A stretch of DNA of 64,000 nucleotides from CAITSH01 sp025356665 (GCA_025356665.1 JANXRV010000090.1:70520-134519); one strand, 5' to 3'. Shown: positions 34,827 through 43,867, counted from the first letter of the stretch. The notes: a model not told the origin generated them from the sequence alone. A program made the numbers and translations.

Positions 34827-35684
34827 TCAGCCGCCGGTGTCAAATTCACCCTCGAACACGGTCACTGCCGGACCCGTCATGAACACCGCGCTACGCGCAT
34901 TGTCCGCGCCATCCCAGCGTATCGTCAATTCGCCGCCACGCGTCTGCACGCGCACCGGCGAATCGAGCAGGCCGCGGCGTATGCCGGCCACCACCGCGGC
35001 GCAGGCGCCGGTGCCACAGGCGAGCGTCTCGCCGGCACCGCGCTCGAACACACGCAGACGGATACGCCCGCGGTCGAGCACCTGCATATAGCCGACATTC
35101 ACGCGCTGGGCAAAGCGTGCGTGACGCTCGATCAGCGGGCCTTCGGTCAGCACCGGCGCGGCATCAACATCGTCCACCACCTGCACCGCGTGCGGGTTGC
35201 CCATAGACACGGCGCTGATCTGCACGGTGCGCCGGTCGACGTCCAGCGCGTGCACGATCGCGGCGGCATAGGCGCTGAACGGAATGCGCGCCGGCTCGAA
35301 TATGGGCGCGCCCATGTCAACCGTGACCTGACCGTCGGACTCAAGGCGCGGCGTGATCAGCCCGGAGAGCGTCTTGACGCGAATCTCGTCCTTGTCGGTA
35401 AGGCCGTGGTCACGCACAAAGCGCGCGAAACAGCGCGCGCCGTTGCCGCATTGCTCGACTTCGCCGCCATCGGCATTCCAGATGCGGTAGCGAAAATCAG
35501 CGCCCAGCGCGGACCCGGCCGGGTCGGGTTTTTCCACCAGCAGTATCTGGTCGCAGCCAATGCCGAAATGCCGGTCGGCTATTTTTTGCGCCAATGCCGG
35601 CGTCAGCGGTACCGACTGTGTCACGCCGTCGAGCACGACAAAGTCGTTGCCCACGCCCTGCATCTTGGTAAACTTTAGTTTCAT
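34827..35684 (-). CDS. dapF: Diaminopimelate epimerase
   Basis: DapF converts LL- to meso-diaminopimelate for lysine and peptidoglycan synthesis. The 285-residue protein has both cysteine catalytic segments: EQCGNGARCFARF near residue 78 and LACGTGACAAVVAG near 224. It begins KFTKMQGVGNDFVVLDG as expected. Its ATG (35684) overlaps the stop of the upstream CoA-binding-protein gene in an ATGA arrangement, and DUF484 starts 57 bases downstream. Confidence 0.96.
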   Translation of the reverse strand: MKLKFTKMQGVGNDFVVLDGVTQSVPLTPALAQKIADRHFGIGCDQILLVEKPDPAGSALGADFRYRIWNADGGEVEQCGNGARCFARFVRDHGLTDKDEIRVKTLSGLITPRLESDGQVTVDMGAPIFEPARIPFSAYAAAIVHALDVDRRTVQISAVSMGNPHAVQVVDDVDAAPVLTEGPLIERHARFAQRVNVGYMQVLDRGRIRLRVFERGAGETLACGTGACAAVVAGIRRGLLDSPVRVQTRGGELTIRWDGADNARSAVFMTGPAVTVFEGEFDTGG

Positions 35685-36169
35685 GTCTGCGGTGCCACGG
35701 TGGTCGGCGTAGTCGGCGTTGTCGGAGCGGTCGGCGGCGTCAGGCTATCCAGGCCCAGTTTTTTATAATCGCGAAAAATGCAGCGGTCCATCACCACCTG
35801 CATGCCGGCGGCATGCGCCTTTTGCGCCGCCTCTTCGTTGATACAACCCTCCTGCATCCAGATTTTTTTCAAGCCCAGCCGTATGCACGCATCGACCACG
35901 GGCATGACCTCGGCGCCGTTGCGAAACACGTTCACCAGGTCGACGTGCAAGGTCCCCGGCAGATCTGCCAGCGTCGCATAGGCTTTTTCGCCCAGGCCTT
36001 CGCTGATGCCCGGGCGCACCGGGATGATGCGAAACCCGCGCAACTGCATGGCGCGCGCGATACCGTGGCTGGGGCGCTCCGGTTTGGGTGAAAAGCCGAC
36101 CACCGCGATAGTCTTCACGCCATCGAGCATGGCACGCAGGGTACCGGCATCAAAACTGGAAAATGACAT
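35681..36169 (-). CDS. CoA-binding domain protein (YccU type) with Thr/Pro tail
   Basis: The protein is a small Rossmann-fold CoA-binding-domain protein: IAVVGFSPKPERPSHGIARA near residue 20, then RIIPVRPG and KKIWMQEGCINEEAA near 100. The family has about 140 residues and no defined function. Here 162 residues are encoded because a Thr/Pro repeat tail (PTAPTTPTTPTT) has been added, built from about four 9-base units just before the stop. ATG at 36169 begins the conserved domain; a GGAG lies one base upstream, closer than usual. It overlaps dapF by 4 bases. Confidence 0.85.
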   Translation of the reverse strand: MSFSSFDAGTLRAMLDGVKTIAVVGFSPKPERPSHGIARAMQLRGFRIIPVRPGISEGLGEKAYATLADLPGTLHVDLVNVFRNGAEVMPVVDACIRLGLKKIWMQEGCINEEAAQKAHAAGMQVVMDRCIFRDYKKLGLDSLTPPTAPTTPTTPTTVAPQT

Positions 36170-36336
36170 GCTCCTATTGTAGAACGCGCGCCATCCTGTG
36201 CGCGAGCACTTGTCATGGCGCGAGCACTTGTCATGGCGCGAGTACGCATCGCGGCGCGTGCGGGCCATGCCGGCGCGATCAGCGCGACTACGGGAATACC
36301 ACTGCGGTGAATACCAATGCGGCAAACACGCAGTGG

Positions 36337-37206
36337 TCAATACCATTTGGCTTCGCCCGGTGGACGCGTCTTGAAGCGCTTGTGCGTCCAGAAATACTGT
36401 TCGGGCATGGCGCGCGCGCACGACTCAATAAAGGCGTTCATGCGCAGCGTGTCAGCCTCAATGTCATCCGTCGGGTAATCATCCCAGGCCGGGTGGCAAA
36501 CCAGCTCATAGCCGCCCCCTCCCGGCAGCATGCGTGTCACGCAGGGCACGATGCGCGCGCCGGAAAGGCGCGCCAGCCGGGTCATGCCGGTGACCGTGGC
36601 CGCCGGCACGCCGAAAAACGGCAGGAAAACAGCGTCGCGCGGCCCGTAGTCCTGGTCGGGCAGGTAATAAAACGGCCGGCCTTCTTTCAGGGCGGCGAGC
36701 GCCGGGCGCACACCCTGCTGGCGCGAGAACAGGCGCTGCCGACCGAAGCGCGTGCGGCCGTCGAACAAGCGGCGGTTGAAAATGGGGTTTTTCTGATTGG
36801 CGTACATGCTGGAAAGATCCCATTCGCAGCACAGGCGCGTCCAACCGGCGTCGAGCGCGACAAAATGCGGCGCCAGCAGAATCAGTGGCCGGCCCATTTC
36901 GCGCTCCAGGTGTTCGCGCCCGCGGATGCGCACCAGGCGCGTGATGCGCTCGCGCGACGACCACCACAACAGGCCGCGTTCGAGCACGCTGCGCCCCAGC
37001 GCGCAAAAATGTCGCCGCGCCAGCGCAATTATTTCATCCCGCCCAAGCGCCGGAAAGCAGCGCACGAGATTGAGCAAACAGACCTCGCGACGTTCGCGCG
37101 CCAGCCGGTAGAGCAGCATGCCGAAGGCCTCGCCGATGCGCGACAACAGCGCCAGCGGCAAGAAATGCAGCAGCCACAGCAGGGCGATCGATACGCGCGC
37201 GATCAT
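36337..37206 (-). CDS. Lipid A biosynthesis acyltransferase (LpxL/HtrB-like), second copy
   Basis: The 289-residue protein has an N-terminal membrane anchor (VSIALLWLLHFLPLALLS) and the lysophospholipid acyltransferase HX4D/E-type motif in the LLAPHFVALDAGW segment near residue 127. FYLPDQDYG lies near 190, typical of LpxL/LpxM enzymes that add secondary acyl chains to lipid A. Its ATG overlaps the stop of the first copy by 4 bases. Which acyl position it modifies cannot be told. The 167 bases between its stop and the CoA-binding-protein start carry no recognisable gene. Confidence 0.9.
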   Translation of the reverse strand: MIARVSIALLWLLHFLPLALLSRIGEAFGMLLYRLARERREVCLLNLVRCFPALGRDEIIALARRHFCALGRSVLERGLLWWSSRERITRLVRIRGREHLEREMGRPLILLAPHFVALDAGWTRLCCEWDLSSMYANQKNPIFNRRLFDGRTRFGRQRLFSRQQGVRPALAALKEGRPFYYLPDQDYGPRDAVFLPFFGVPAATVTGMTRLARLSGARIVPCVTRMLPGGGGYELVCHPAWDDYPTDDIEADTLRMNAFIESCARAMPEQYFWTHKRFKTRPPGEAKWY

Positions 37207-38075
37207 CGCTGCGACGGCGCCGCCGCCGGCCCCGCAGGCTGAGCGCCGGCCGGAACCTTGAAGCGGTTATAGCCCCAGTAGTACTGCGCCGGGCATTGCC
37301 GTACCAGGCCTTCGACGGCGCGGTTGAGGTGGCGCGCCGGGCGTTCGTCTTGCTGCGCCTCGGGCATGGCAGCCAGGTGCAGGGCATAGCCGCGCCCGCC
37401 GGGCAGGCGTTCGGCGTAGGCGAGAATAAGGGTCGCGTCGCAGGCCTGCCGCAGCCTGTCGACCAGGGTCATGGTGTAGGCGGGCCGGCCGAAAAATTCC
37501 GCCCACTCGCCCTGCCCCACGCCCGGCGCCTGGTCGGGCAGGATGCCCACGGCGTGACCGCGCCTGAGCGCGCGCAGCAGCGCACGAATCCCCGACAAGT
37601 CGGGCGCGGCGACCAGCAAGCCAGACCGGTCACGGCCGGCCCGCATCGCCGGCGCGATGATTTTTTTTCTCGGCGGCGTGTAGAGCACGGTTAGCGGCGC
37701 ATCGGCGCTGGTGCGGCTGGCGTAGTACTGCGCTGTGATCTCGAAGCAACCCAGGTGCGGCGTCAGAAAAAGGATGCCCTTGCCGCGCGCGCGCGCCGCC
37801 TCAACCAGCTCCCAGCCGGCGACCTCACGCACCAGGGCGGCAACCTGCCCGTGTGGCCGCAGCCACAGCGCCGGCAACTCCAGCACGCCGCGACCTGCAG
37901 CGCCGATCGCGGCACGGTGCATGGCGGCGCCGGCGTAGCCGGCCTGGGCCAGATTGGCTCTGAGCTGATGACGGTAACGCGGGGAAACGGCATAAATGAA
38001 CCAGCCGAGCGCGGCGCCAAGGCCGTGCAACAGCCGCAGCGGGAGGGCGGCTGCGAGCCGCAACAGGAAAGACAT
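37203..38075 (-). CDS. Lipid A biosynthesis acyltransferase (LpxL/HtrB-like), first copy
   Basis: The 290-residue paralogue has an N-terminal hydrophobic segment, the acyltransferase motif FLTPHLGCFEIT near residue 108 (His and Glu), GILPDQAPGVGQGEW near 180, and the conserved MTLVDRLRQA. Two adjacent acyltransferase genes divergent from metK form the usual betaproteobacterial layout. The C-terminal tail is Ala/Pro-rich (AGAQPAGPAAAPSQR) where it overlaps the next gene. The 112-base divergent region to metK should hold its promoter. Confidence 0.9.
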   Translation of the reverse strand: MSFLLRLAAALPLRLLHGLGAALGWFIYAVSPRYRHQLRANLAQAGYAGAAMHRAAIGAAGRGVLELPALWLRPHGQVAALVREVAGWELVEAARARGKGILFLTPHLGCFEITAQYYASRTSADAPLTVLYTPPRKKIIAPAMRAGRDRSGLLVAAPDLSGIRALLRALRRGHAVGILPDQAPGVGQGEWAEFFGRPAYTMTLVDRLRQACDATLILAYAERLPGGRGYALHLAAMPEAQQDERPARHLNRAVEGLVRQCPAQYYWGYNRFKVPAGAQPAGPAAAPSQR

Positions 38076-38124
38076 GAATAAGGTGGCCAGGATACGGGGT
38101 ATAAAACGCAGGTAGGGGGGAAGC

Positions 38125-38154
38125 TTGGGTTGGGCGAAACGGCCGTGTTAAAAT
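38125..38154 (+). promoter_or_regulatory. Candidate sigma-70 promoter of metK
   Basis: TTGGGT (38125-38130) is followed after 18 bases by TAAAAT (38149-38154), which is preceded by TGT, giving an extended -10. The metK ATG at 38188 lies about 27 bases after the expected start site. Confidence 0.45.
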
Positions 38155-38187
38155 AATGCTCTTTTAAACTGCAGGAATACGCCAAGC

Positions 38188-39348
38188 ATGAGCAGCTTCC
38201 TCTTCACCTCAGAGTCGGTATCCGAAGGCCATCCGGACAAAGTCGCCGACCAGATTTCCGACGCCATCCTTGACGCTATTCTAGCGCAGGACAAACGCTC
38301 CCGAGTCGCAGCAGAGACATTGGTGAAAGACAACCTCGTCGTGCTGGCGGGTGAAATCACCACCGGCGCACGCGTCAACTTCGACGAGATCGCCCGGCGC
38401 ACCATCAAGCGCATCGGCTACACCGACCCGGCCATCGGCTTTGACACCAACACCTGCACCGTCATCGTCGCCTACGGCGAGCAAAGCCAGGACATCGCCC
38501 AGGGCGTTGACGAGGGCAAGGGCCTGAACCTGGACCAGGGCGCCGGTGACCAGGGCCTGATGTTCGGCTACGCCTGCGACGAGACGCCGCAACTGATGCC
38601 CGCCGCCATCCACCTTTCGCACCGCCTGGTCGAGCGCCAGTCCGAATTGCGCCGCGACGGCCGCCTGCCCTGGCTGCGCCCCGACGCCAAATCGCAGGTG
38701 ACGATCAAATATGTCGACGGCAAGCCCGATTCCATCGACACCGTGGTGCTCTCCACCCAGCACCAGCCCGGCCTCACGCACAAGCAGATCGAAGAGGCGG
38801 TGATCGAGCAGATCATCAAACCGGTGCTGCCCAAGGAACTCATCAAGGGCGCGATCAATTACCTCGTCAACCCGACCGGCGCCTTCGAAATCGGCGGCCC
38901 CAAGGGCGACTGCGGCCTCACCGGTCGCAAGATCATCGTCGACACCTACGGCGGTTCGGCCCCGCACGGCGGCGGCGCCTTCTCCGGCAAGGATCCATCC
39001 AAGGTTGACCGCTCGGCCGCTTATGCCGCGCGCTACGTCGCCAAGAACGTGGTTGCCGCCGGTCTTGCCAGCCGCTGCCAGATCCAGGTTTCCTACGCCA
39101 TTGGCGTGGCCAAGCCGACCAGCGTGATGGTCACCACCTTCGGCACCGGCAAGATCTCCGACGAGAAACTGTCGGAGCTGGTGTCACGGCACTTCGACCT
39201 GCGTCCAAAAGGCATCGTGCAGATGCTTGACCTGCTGCGTCCCATCTACGAGAAAACCGCCGCCTACGGCCACTTCGGCCGCGACGAACCGGAATTCACC
39301 TGGGAAGCCACAGACAAAGCCAAGGCGCTCGCCGCCGACGCCAAGTAA
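38188..39348 (+). CDS. metK: S-adenosylmethionine synthase
   Basis: MetK makes SAM from methionine and ATP. The 386-residue protein has the family signatures TSESVSEGHPDKVADQISDA at the start, GAGDQGLMFGYA near residue 118, and GGGAFSGKDPSKVDRS near 262 (P-loop-like). Length and motif order are standard. It is isolated by its own promoter and a strong terminator. Its product feeds the methyltransferases in the window and its by-product SAH is recycled by ahcY at 42431. Confidence 0.97.
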   Translation: MSSFLFTSESVSEGHPDKVADQISDAILDAILAQDKRSRVAAETLVKDNLVVLAGEITTGARVNFDEIARRTIKRIGYTDPAIGFDTNTCTVIVAYGEQSQDIAQGVDEGKGLNLDQGAGDQGLMFGYACDETPQLMPAAIHLSHRLVERQSELRRDGRLPWLRPDAKSQVTIKYVDGKPDSIDTVVLSTQHQPGLTHKQIEEAVIEQIIKPVLPKELIKGAINYLVNPTGAFEIGGPKGDCGLTGRKIIVDTYGGSAPHGGGAFSGKDPSKVDRSAAYAARYVAKNVVAAGLASRCQIQVSYAIGVAKPTSVMVTTFGTGKISDEKLSELVSRHFDLRPKGIVQMLDLLRPIYEKTAAYGHFGRDEPEFTWEATDKAKALAADAK

Positions 39349-39374
39349 GCCAGCGCTGCACGAGACGTGCAGCC

Positions 39375-39409
39375 AATGAAAAAGCCGGCCCAAGGCCGGC
39401 TTTTTCATT
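39375..39409. terminator. Bidirectional intrinsic terminator after metK
   Basis: AAAAAGCCGGCC and GGCCGGCTTTTT are exact inverted copies around CAA, extended by AATG and CATT at the ends. The T-run on either strand makes it work for metK and for transcription coming from the other side. Confidence 0.9.
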
Positions 39410-39476
39410 GCACACAAAACAGCATGGATGACTGAAGATGCCCGTCTGGTAAGGCTTTCCAGTCATCACCACTGCC

Positions 39477-39562
39477 GTCATTGCGAGCACAGCGAAGCAA
39501 TCTCATCACTCAAACGACCAGGTCACAGCACCACGAGATTGCTTCGCTGCGCTCGCAATAAC
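39477..39562. repeat. GTCATTGCG-family palindromic repeat
   Basis: GTCATTGCGAGCACAGCGAA (39477-39496) pairs imperfectly with TTCGCTGCGCTCGCAATAAC (39543-39562), and GCAATCTC with GAGATTGC inside. It lies in the convergent gap between metK and the DUF1116 gene, which otherwise holds only the metK terminator. Confidence 0.85.
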
Positions 39563-39582
39563 AGGAAGGTTTGCGCGGTGCG

Positions 39583-40803
39583 CTAGGCGCAAACCGCCGC
39601 CGCGGCCGCGGCAAACAAGCTCACCGGCATGGCGCAAATACCGCGCCCAAGCAGGCCGCGACCGTCGGCCGAGACCATGCCGGTCGACAGTAGTGGTGAT
39701 GTTGCGCTCGCGGCCACCGCCGCCGCATCCAGGCCTATGGGCAAACCGAGCACAGGGTGCGGGCCGGCGAGTTGGGACAGCGCGCGCGCCTCATCCCCTT
39801 GCGGCAACCACGGCGCGAACGCCGCCAGCAGGCTGGGCGCCCGACGCAGCACCTGACCGCCCAGGCCGAAGGCGTCGATGATGCCGCTGTCGCCGGTGGC
39901 GGGCGGAAATTGCGGGTTCTCGGGCGCGCCCTTCATGAACGGCCCCTTCACCAGTTCGGCCGGCGCGCTGAACCAGCGGCCGGGAAGCCCGGCGAGCTGG
40001 ATGCCGGCGACCTCGCCGTTGGCGCACATTTTGGTCACCAGCGTTGCGCCGGGCGTGCCGGCGGCGGCATCGAGCATCAGCGCGCACGCGGGCATCCACA
40101 GGTTGAGAAAGTACAAAGGCGCCTCGAGCACGGTGCGCAGCGCCGCCTTGGCAGAGTCTGATTCGGTTTTGCGCGTGGATAGCACCGCGTGCAGCACGGC
40201 GTTGCCGCTGGACAGGCGGTTGTGCAGGTCGTCACCTTCGGTCAGTGCCGAACGCGCGATCGACAGCAGGTCGACCGGCGTGTCGAGCAAAGCGGCAAAA
40301 CCGGGCGCCAGTTCGCGCTCGCGAAACGCCAGGCGGTCGATGACGGCGCGATCGCGCGAGCCAAAGCGCATTTGCGCACCGGCGCCGGTGCCAAGAAACG
40401 CGAACCAGCTGCGCCGGCCGTCGCTGATCTCGGCCAGTGTCGTGCCCGCTGAAACCATGGCCACCAGCGGGATCGACACGCGGTGCAGGAACGAGGGCTC
40501 GAGCGTGACCGCGCCGCTGGCGATGAGTTGCTCGGCCGCCGCTTCGCTCGGCGCCCAGCCCTCGTGCAGGCAGGCGAGCACCGCCGCGTTGCGCATCGGC
40601 GGCGGCGGCTGGCGCGGATTGGCCAGCGGCGGACCGGCGTGCAGCAGCACGCGCTCAGGCAGCCCGATCGCCTCGCGCGCACTGCGCACGCCGCTCCAGT
40701 AAGGGGTGCTCGCCAGCATGCGCGCGAGGGCGTTGGCGTTGGCGTTGGCGTTGGTATCGCCAAGATCGTTCCGATTGTGGTTGTGGTTGTCACTGCTGCT
40801 CAT
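39583..40803 (-). CDS. DUF1116 family protein (AllG/YlbE-like)
   Basis: The 406-residue protein matches DUF1116, the family of E. coli YlbE/AllG, a subunit of oxamate carbamoyltransferase in anaerobic allantoin use. Seen: WSGVRSAREAIGL and LLHAGPPL near residues 36-60, PPMRNAAVLACLHEGWA near 68-84, a Gly-rich middle (AFLGTGAGAQMRFG) and LTEGDDLHNRLSSGNAVL near 190. Partner genes allF and allH are absent around it, so it may have another role. The N-terminus is Asn/Ala-rich and is encoded by a 6-base repeat, which suggests recent slippage. It is a single gene between convergent metK and a divergent HD-GYP gene. Confidence 0.8.
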   Translation of the reverse strand: MSSSDNHNHNRNDLGDTNANANANALARMLASTPYWSGVRSAREAIGLPERVLLHAGPPLANPRQPPPPMRNAAVLACLHEGWAPSEAAAEQLIASGAVTLEPSFLHRVSIPLVAMVSAGTTLAEISDGRRSWFAFLGTGAGAQMRFGSRDRAVIDRLAFRERELAPGFAALLDTPVDLLSIARSALTEGDDLHNRLSSGNAVLHAVLSTRKTESDSAKAALRTVLEAPLYFLNLWMPACALMLDAAAGTPGATLVTKMCANGEVAGIQLAGLPGRWFSAPAELVKGPFMKGAPENPQFPPATGDSGIIDAFGLGGQVLRRAPSLLAAFAPWLPQGDEARALSQLAGPHPVLGLPIGLDAAAVAASATSPLLSTGMVSADGRGLLGRGICAMPVSLFAAAAAAVCA

Positions 40804-40936
40804 TGCCAGCTTTCGATAAAAATATGCCGCGAGGATAGCGGCTTAGCTTGGCGTGGCGCAAGGGCGGTGAACAATCAAACAAGGAATCACCGGTTGTTTA
40901 CACCCCTGTTCCGTGCCAAATCTGTCCGCCCCTACA

Positions 40937-40942
40937 TATAAT
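40937..40942 (+). promoter_or_regulatory. Candidate -10 element (TATAAT) for the HD-GYP gene
   Basis: A perfect TATAAT at 40937-40942 lies 30 bases before the chosen ATG at 40973. No good -35 hexamer is visible at normal spacing. If used, it rules out the in-frame ATG at 40943 as start. Confidence 0.45.
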
Positions 40943-40972
40943 ATGTCGGACTCACCTTTGCAAAAGAGCAGC

Positions 40973-42196
40973 ATGCTCAAGCGCATCAACACCAGCCAGC
41001 TTCGACTCGGTATGTATATCCACGCGCTGTGCGGCTCATGGATGGACCATCCGTTCTGGAAAACCGCATTCGCGATGGACGACCCGAAAGCCTTGCAAAG
41101 GCTGCTCGACAGCGGCGTGCGTGAGCTGTGGATAGACACCGCACTGGGCCTTGATGTCGAAATGAGCGGGGGCGGGGCAGGGACGGAAGAAGCAGTCGGG
41201 GAGCAGGCGCAAGAAAAGCTTTTCACCGCCACGCCGCCCGCCGCCGGCCCCGCGCGCATCAGCCTGAAAGCCGAACTCGAGCGCGCCGGTGAATTGTGCG
41301 CGCGTGCAAAACCGGCGGTCGAATCAATGTTCAACGAAGTGCGCATGGGCCGGGCCATCAACGCCGAAAGCGCGATGCCGATAGTGGAGGAAATCACCAA
41401 TTCGGTCATGCGCAACCCGCACGCGCTGATCAGCCTGGCGCAACTGAAGACGCGCGATGACTACACCTATATGCATTCGGTGGCCGTCTGCGCGATGATG
41501 GTGGCGCTGTCAAAACAAATCGGCCTCGACGAAGAGCAGACGCGGCAGGCCGGCCTGGGCGGCATGCTGCATGACTTGGGCAAAGGTGGCATCCCGCTCG
41601 ACATCCTGAACAAACCGGGCAAACTCACCGACGCTGAGTTTGCCCAGGTAAAGCGGCATCCGGAGCACGGCCACCGTCTGCTGTTGCAAGGTGGCAGCGC
41701 CGGCCCGGTGCCGCTCGATATCTGCTTGCATCATCACGAAAAAATAGATGGTTCCGGCTATCCGCACCGGTTGGCCGACGGGCAGATCAGCATGTTCGCC
41801 AAGATGAGCGCGATTTGCGACGTCTACGATGCCGTCACCTCCAACCGCCCCTACAAGGACGGCTGGGATCCGGCTGAATCACTAGGCAAAATGGCCCAAT
41901 GGGTAGGCGGACACTTCGACGAAACGCTATTCGAGGCCTTCGTCGCATGCTTGGGCATTTATCCGGTCGGGTCGCTGGTCGCTCTCGAATCAGGGCGACT
42001 GGGCGTGGTGGTGGAACAGTCCGAAGGCTCGCTGCTGATGCCGCGCGTACGGGTCTTCTATGCCATCGAGTCGGGCACGCAAATCCCCCCGCAGCTCGTC
42101 GACCTGGCACGTCCTGACACCCACGATCGCATCATCGGCCGCGAAAATCCGGCGGCATGGGGTTTTACCAACCTGGCCGCGCTGTGGACGGCGTGA
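40973..42196 (+). CDS. HD-GYP domain cyclic-di-GMP phosphodiesterase
   Basis: HD-GYP enzymes hydrolyse c-di-GMP. The 407-residue soluble protein has an N-terminal DUF3391-like region (INTSQLRLGMYIHALCGSW, about 1-130) and an HD-GYP domain (about 160-330). The domain has HSVAVCAMM, HDLGKGGIPLDILNKPG, HPEHGH, HHHEKIDGSGYPH (the GYP motif) and DVYDAVTSNRPYK. All metal-binding His/Asp motifs appear intact, so activity is expected. The ATG at 40973 follows AAGAG by 3 bases and fits the domain start. A terminator-like hairpin follows and the ahcY unit begins downstream. Confidence 0.93.
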   Translation: MLKRINTSQLRLGMYIHALCGSWMDHPFWKTAFAMDDPKALQRLLDSGVRELWIDTALGLDVEMSGGGAGTEEAVGEQAQEKLFTATPPAAGPARISLKAELERAGELCARAKPAVESMFNEVRMGRAINAESAMPIVEEITNSVMRNPHALISLAQLKTRDDYTYMHSVAVCAMMVALSKQIGLDEEQTRQAGLGGMLHDLGKGGIPLDILNKPGKLTDAEFAQVKRHPEHGHRLLLQGGSAGPVPLDICLHHHEKIDGSGYPHRLADGQISMFAKMSAICDVYDAVTSNRPYKDGWDPAESLGKMAQWVGGHFDETLFEAFVACLGIYPVGSLVALESGRLGVVVEQSEGSLLMPRVRVFYAIESGTQIPPQLVDLARPDTHDRIIGRENPAAWGFTNLAALWTA

Positions 42197-42220
42197 GGGC
42201 TCTTAAAAAAATAGATAATG

Positions 42221-42254
42221 CCCGGAAACGCCCGTCTGGCGCGGGTTTCGGGGC
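42221..42254 (+). terminator. Hairpin after the HD-GYP gene
   Basis: CCCGGAAACGCCCG (42221-42234) pairs with CGCGGGTTTCGGGG (42240-42253) around TCTGG, with one mismatch. It resembles the dispersed GGAAA/TTTCC hairpins. No clear T-run follows. Confidence 0.5.
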
Positions 42255-42321
42255 GATTCTCACTGCAAATGCCGAGCCGGTGCTGGCGCGCTGCAAGGCA
42301 GGTGCGCTATACTTCCGTCCG

Positions 42322-42401
42322 CTTCGAGGAGCGTTGCGACGCGTCATCCGTCCGGATGGCCGCCAGGCTCGAGGCAATCCACACCGCAACGGCGCTCACG
42401 A
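42322..42401 (+). promoter_or_regulatory. SAH riboswitch upstream of ahcY
   Basis: The conserved blocks of the S-adenosylhomocysteine riboswitch are present in order: CGAGGAGCGTTGCGAC (42325-42340), CCAGGCTCGAGGCAA (42363-42377) and GCAACGGCGCTCAC (42386-42399). GAGCG/CGCTC pairing closes the element. SAH binding is expected to switch on ahcY and metF when SAH accumulates. TATACT at 42308-42313 is a possible promoter -10, placing the transcript start just before the element. Confidence 0.88.
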
Positions 42402-42430
42402 ACTTTTTTCGACACTGAAAGGAGCGCGTG

Positions 42431-43867
42431 ATGAGCGCCGTACTTAAGTCCAAAGATTTCAAAGATTCCAAAGAATTCAGCGATTTCAAAGTGGCCGATC
42501 TGGGCCTGGCCGATTGGGGCCGCAAGGAAATCCGCATCGCAGAAACAGAGATGCCCGGCCTGATGGCGATCCGCAAGGAATTCGCCGCCACCCAGCCGCT
42601 GCGCGGTGCGCGCATCACCGGCTCGCTGCACATGACCATCCAGACCGCGGTGCTGATCGAGACGCTCAAGGCGCTCGGTGCAGATGTGCGCTGGGCCTCG
42701 TGCAACATCTACTCAACACAAGACCACGCCGCCGCAGCCATCGCTGCGGGCGGCACGCCGGTGTTCGCCTACAAGGGCGAGAACCTCACCGAATACTGGG
42801 AATACACCCACAAGATTTTCGAGTGGGCCGACGGCGGCTTCAGCAACATGATCCTCGATGACGGCGGCGACGCCACGCTGCTGTTGCACCTTGGCACCCG
42901 CGCCGAGACGGATCTCTCCCTGCTCAACCATCCGGGCAGCGAAGAGGAGACCATCATGTTCGCCTCGATCAAGGCGACCATCGCCCGTGATCCGAAGTGG
43001 TACTCGACCCGCCTCAAGCAGATCAAGGGTGTGTCAGAGGAGACCACCACCGGCGTGAAACGCCTGATCCAGATGCACAAAGACGGCCAGCTCGCCTTCC
43101 CGGCGATCAACGTCAACGACTCGGTCACCAAAAGCAAGTTCGACAACCTTTACGGCTGCCGTGAATCACTGGTGGACGGCATCAAGCGTGCCACCGATGT
43201 GATGATCGCCGGCAAGGTTGCCGTGGTCGCCGGTTACGGCGACGTGGGCAAGGGCTCGGCACAGGCGCTGCGCGCCCTCTCGGCGCAGGTCTGGGTTACA
43301 GAAATCGATCCGATCTGCGCGCTGCAGGCGGCGATGGAAGGTTATCGCGTGGTGACCATGGACTACGCCTGCGACAAGGCCGACATCTTTGTCACGGCCA
43401 CCGGCAATTTCCAGGTGCTCACGCACGAGCACATGAAGAAAATGAAAAACGAGGCCATCGTCTGCAACATCGGCCACTTCGACAACGAAATCGAAGTCGC
43501 GGCGCTCAAACAGTACACCTGGGAGAACATCAAGCCCCAGGTCGACCATGTGATTTTTCCCGACGGCAAACGCATCACCCTGCTGGCCGAGGGACGCCTG
43601 GTCAACCTCGGTTGCGGCACCGGCCATCCTTCGTATGTAATGAGCTCCTCGTTTGCCAACCAGACCATCGCGCAGATCGAGCTCTTTACCAACCCGACGA
43701 AGTACCCGGTCGGCGTCTATGTACTGCCCAAACACCTCGATGAAAAAGTCGCAAGGCTGCAGTTGAAAACACTCAACGCCCAGCTGACCGAGCTCACCGA
43801 CGCACAGGCAAACTACATCGGCGTCACCAAGGCCGGCCCGTTCAAGCCCGAAGCCTACCGCTACTAA
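42431..43867 (+). CDS. ahcY: Adenosylhomocysteinase
   Basis: AhcY splits SAH, the product of SAM-dependent methylations, into adenosine and homocysteine using bound NAD. The 478-residue protein shows GSLHMTIQTAVLIETL near residue 60, the substrate region CNIYSTQDHAAAAI, the NAD-binding GYGDVGKGSAQALRAL near 260, and the C-terminal KPEAYRY. The ATG at 42431 is used because AAAGGAG is 6 bases upstream; a GTG immediately before it is less likely. The gene is preceded by an SAH riboswitch and followed by metF. Confidence 0.97.
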   Translation: MSAVLKSKDFKDSKEFSDFKVADLGLADWGRKEIRIAETEMPGLMAIRKEFAATQPLRGARITGSLHMTIQTAVLIETLKALGADVRWASCNIYSTQDHAAAAIAAGGTPVFAYKGENLTEYWEYTHKIFEWADGGFSNMILDDGGDATLLLHLGTRAETDLSLLNHPGSEEETIMFASIKATIARDPKWYSTRLKQIKGVSEETTTGVKRLIQMHKDGQLAFPAINVNDSVTKSKFDNLYGCRESLVDGIKRATDVMIAGKVAVVAGYGDVGKGSAQALRALSAQVWVTEIDPICALQAAMEGYRVVTMDYACDKADIFVTATGNFQVLTHEHMKKMKNEAIVCNIGHFDNEIEVAALKQYTWENIKPQVDHVIFPDGKRITLLAEGRLVNLGCGTGHPSYVMSSSFANQTIAQIELFTNPTKYPVGVYVLPKHLDEKVARLQLKTLNAQLTELTDAQANYIGVTKAGPFKPEAYRY

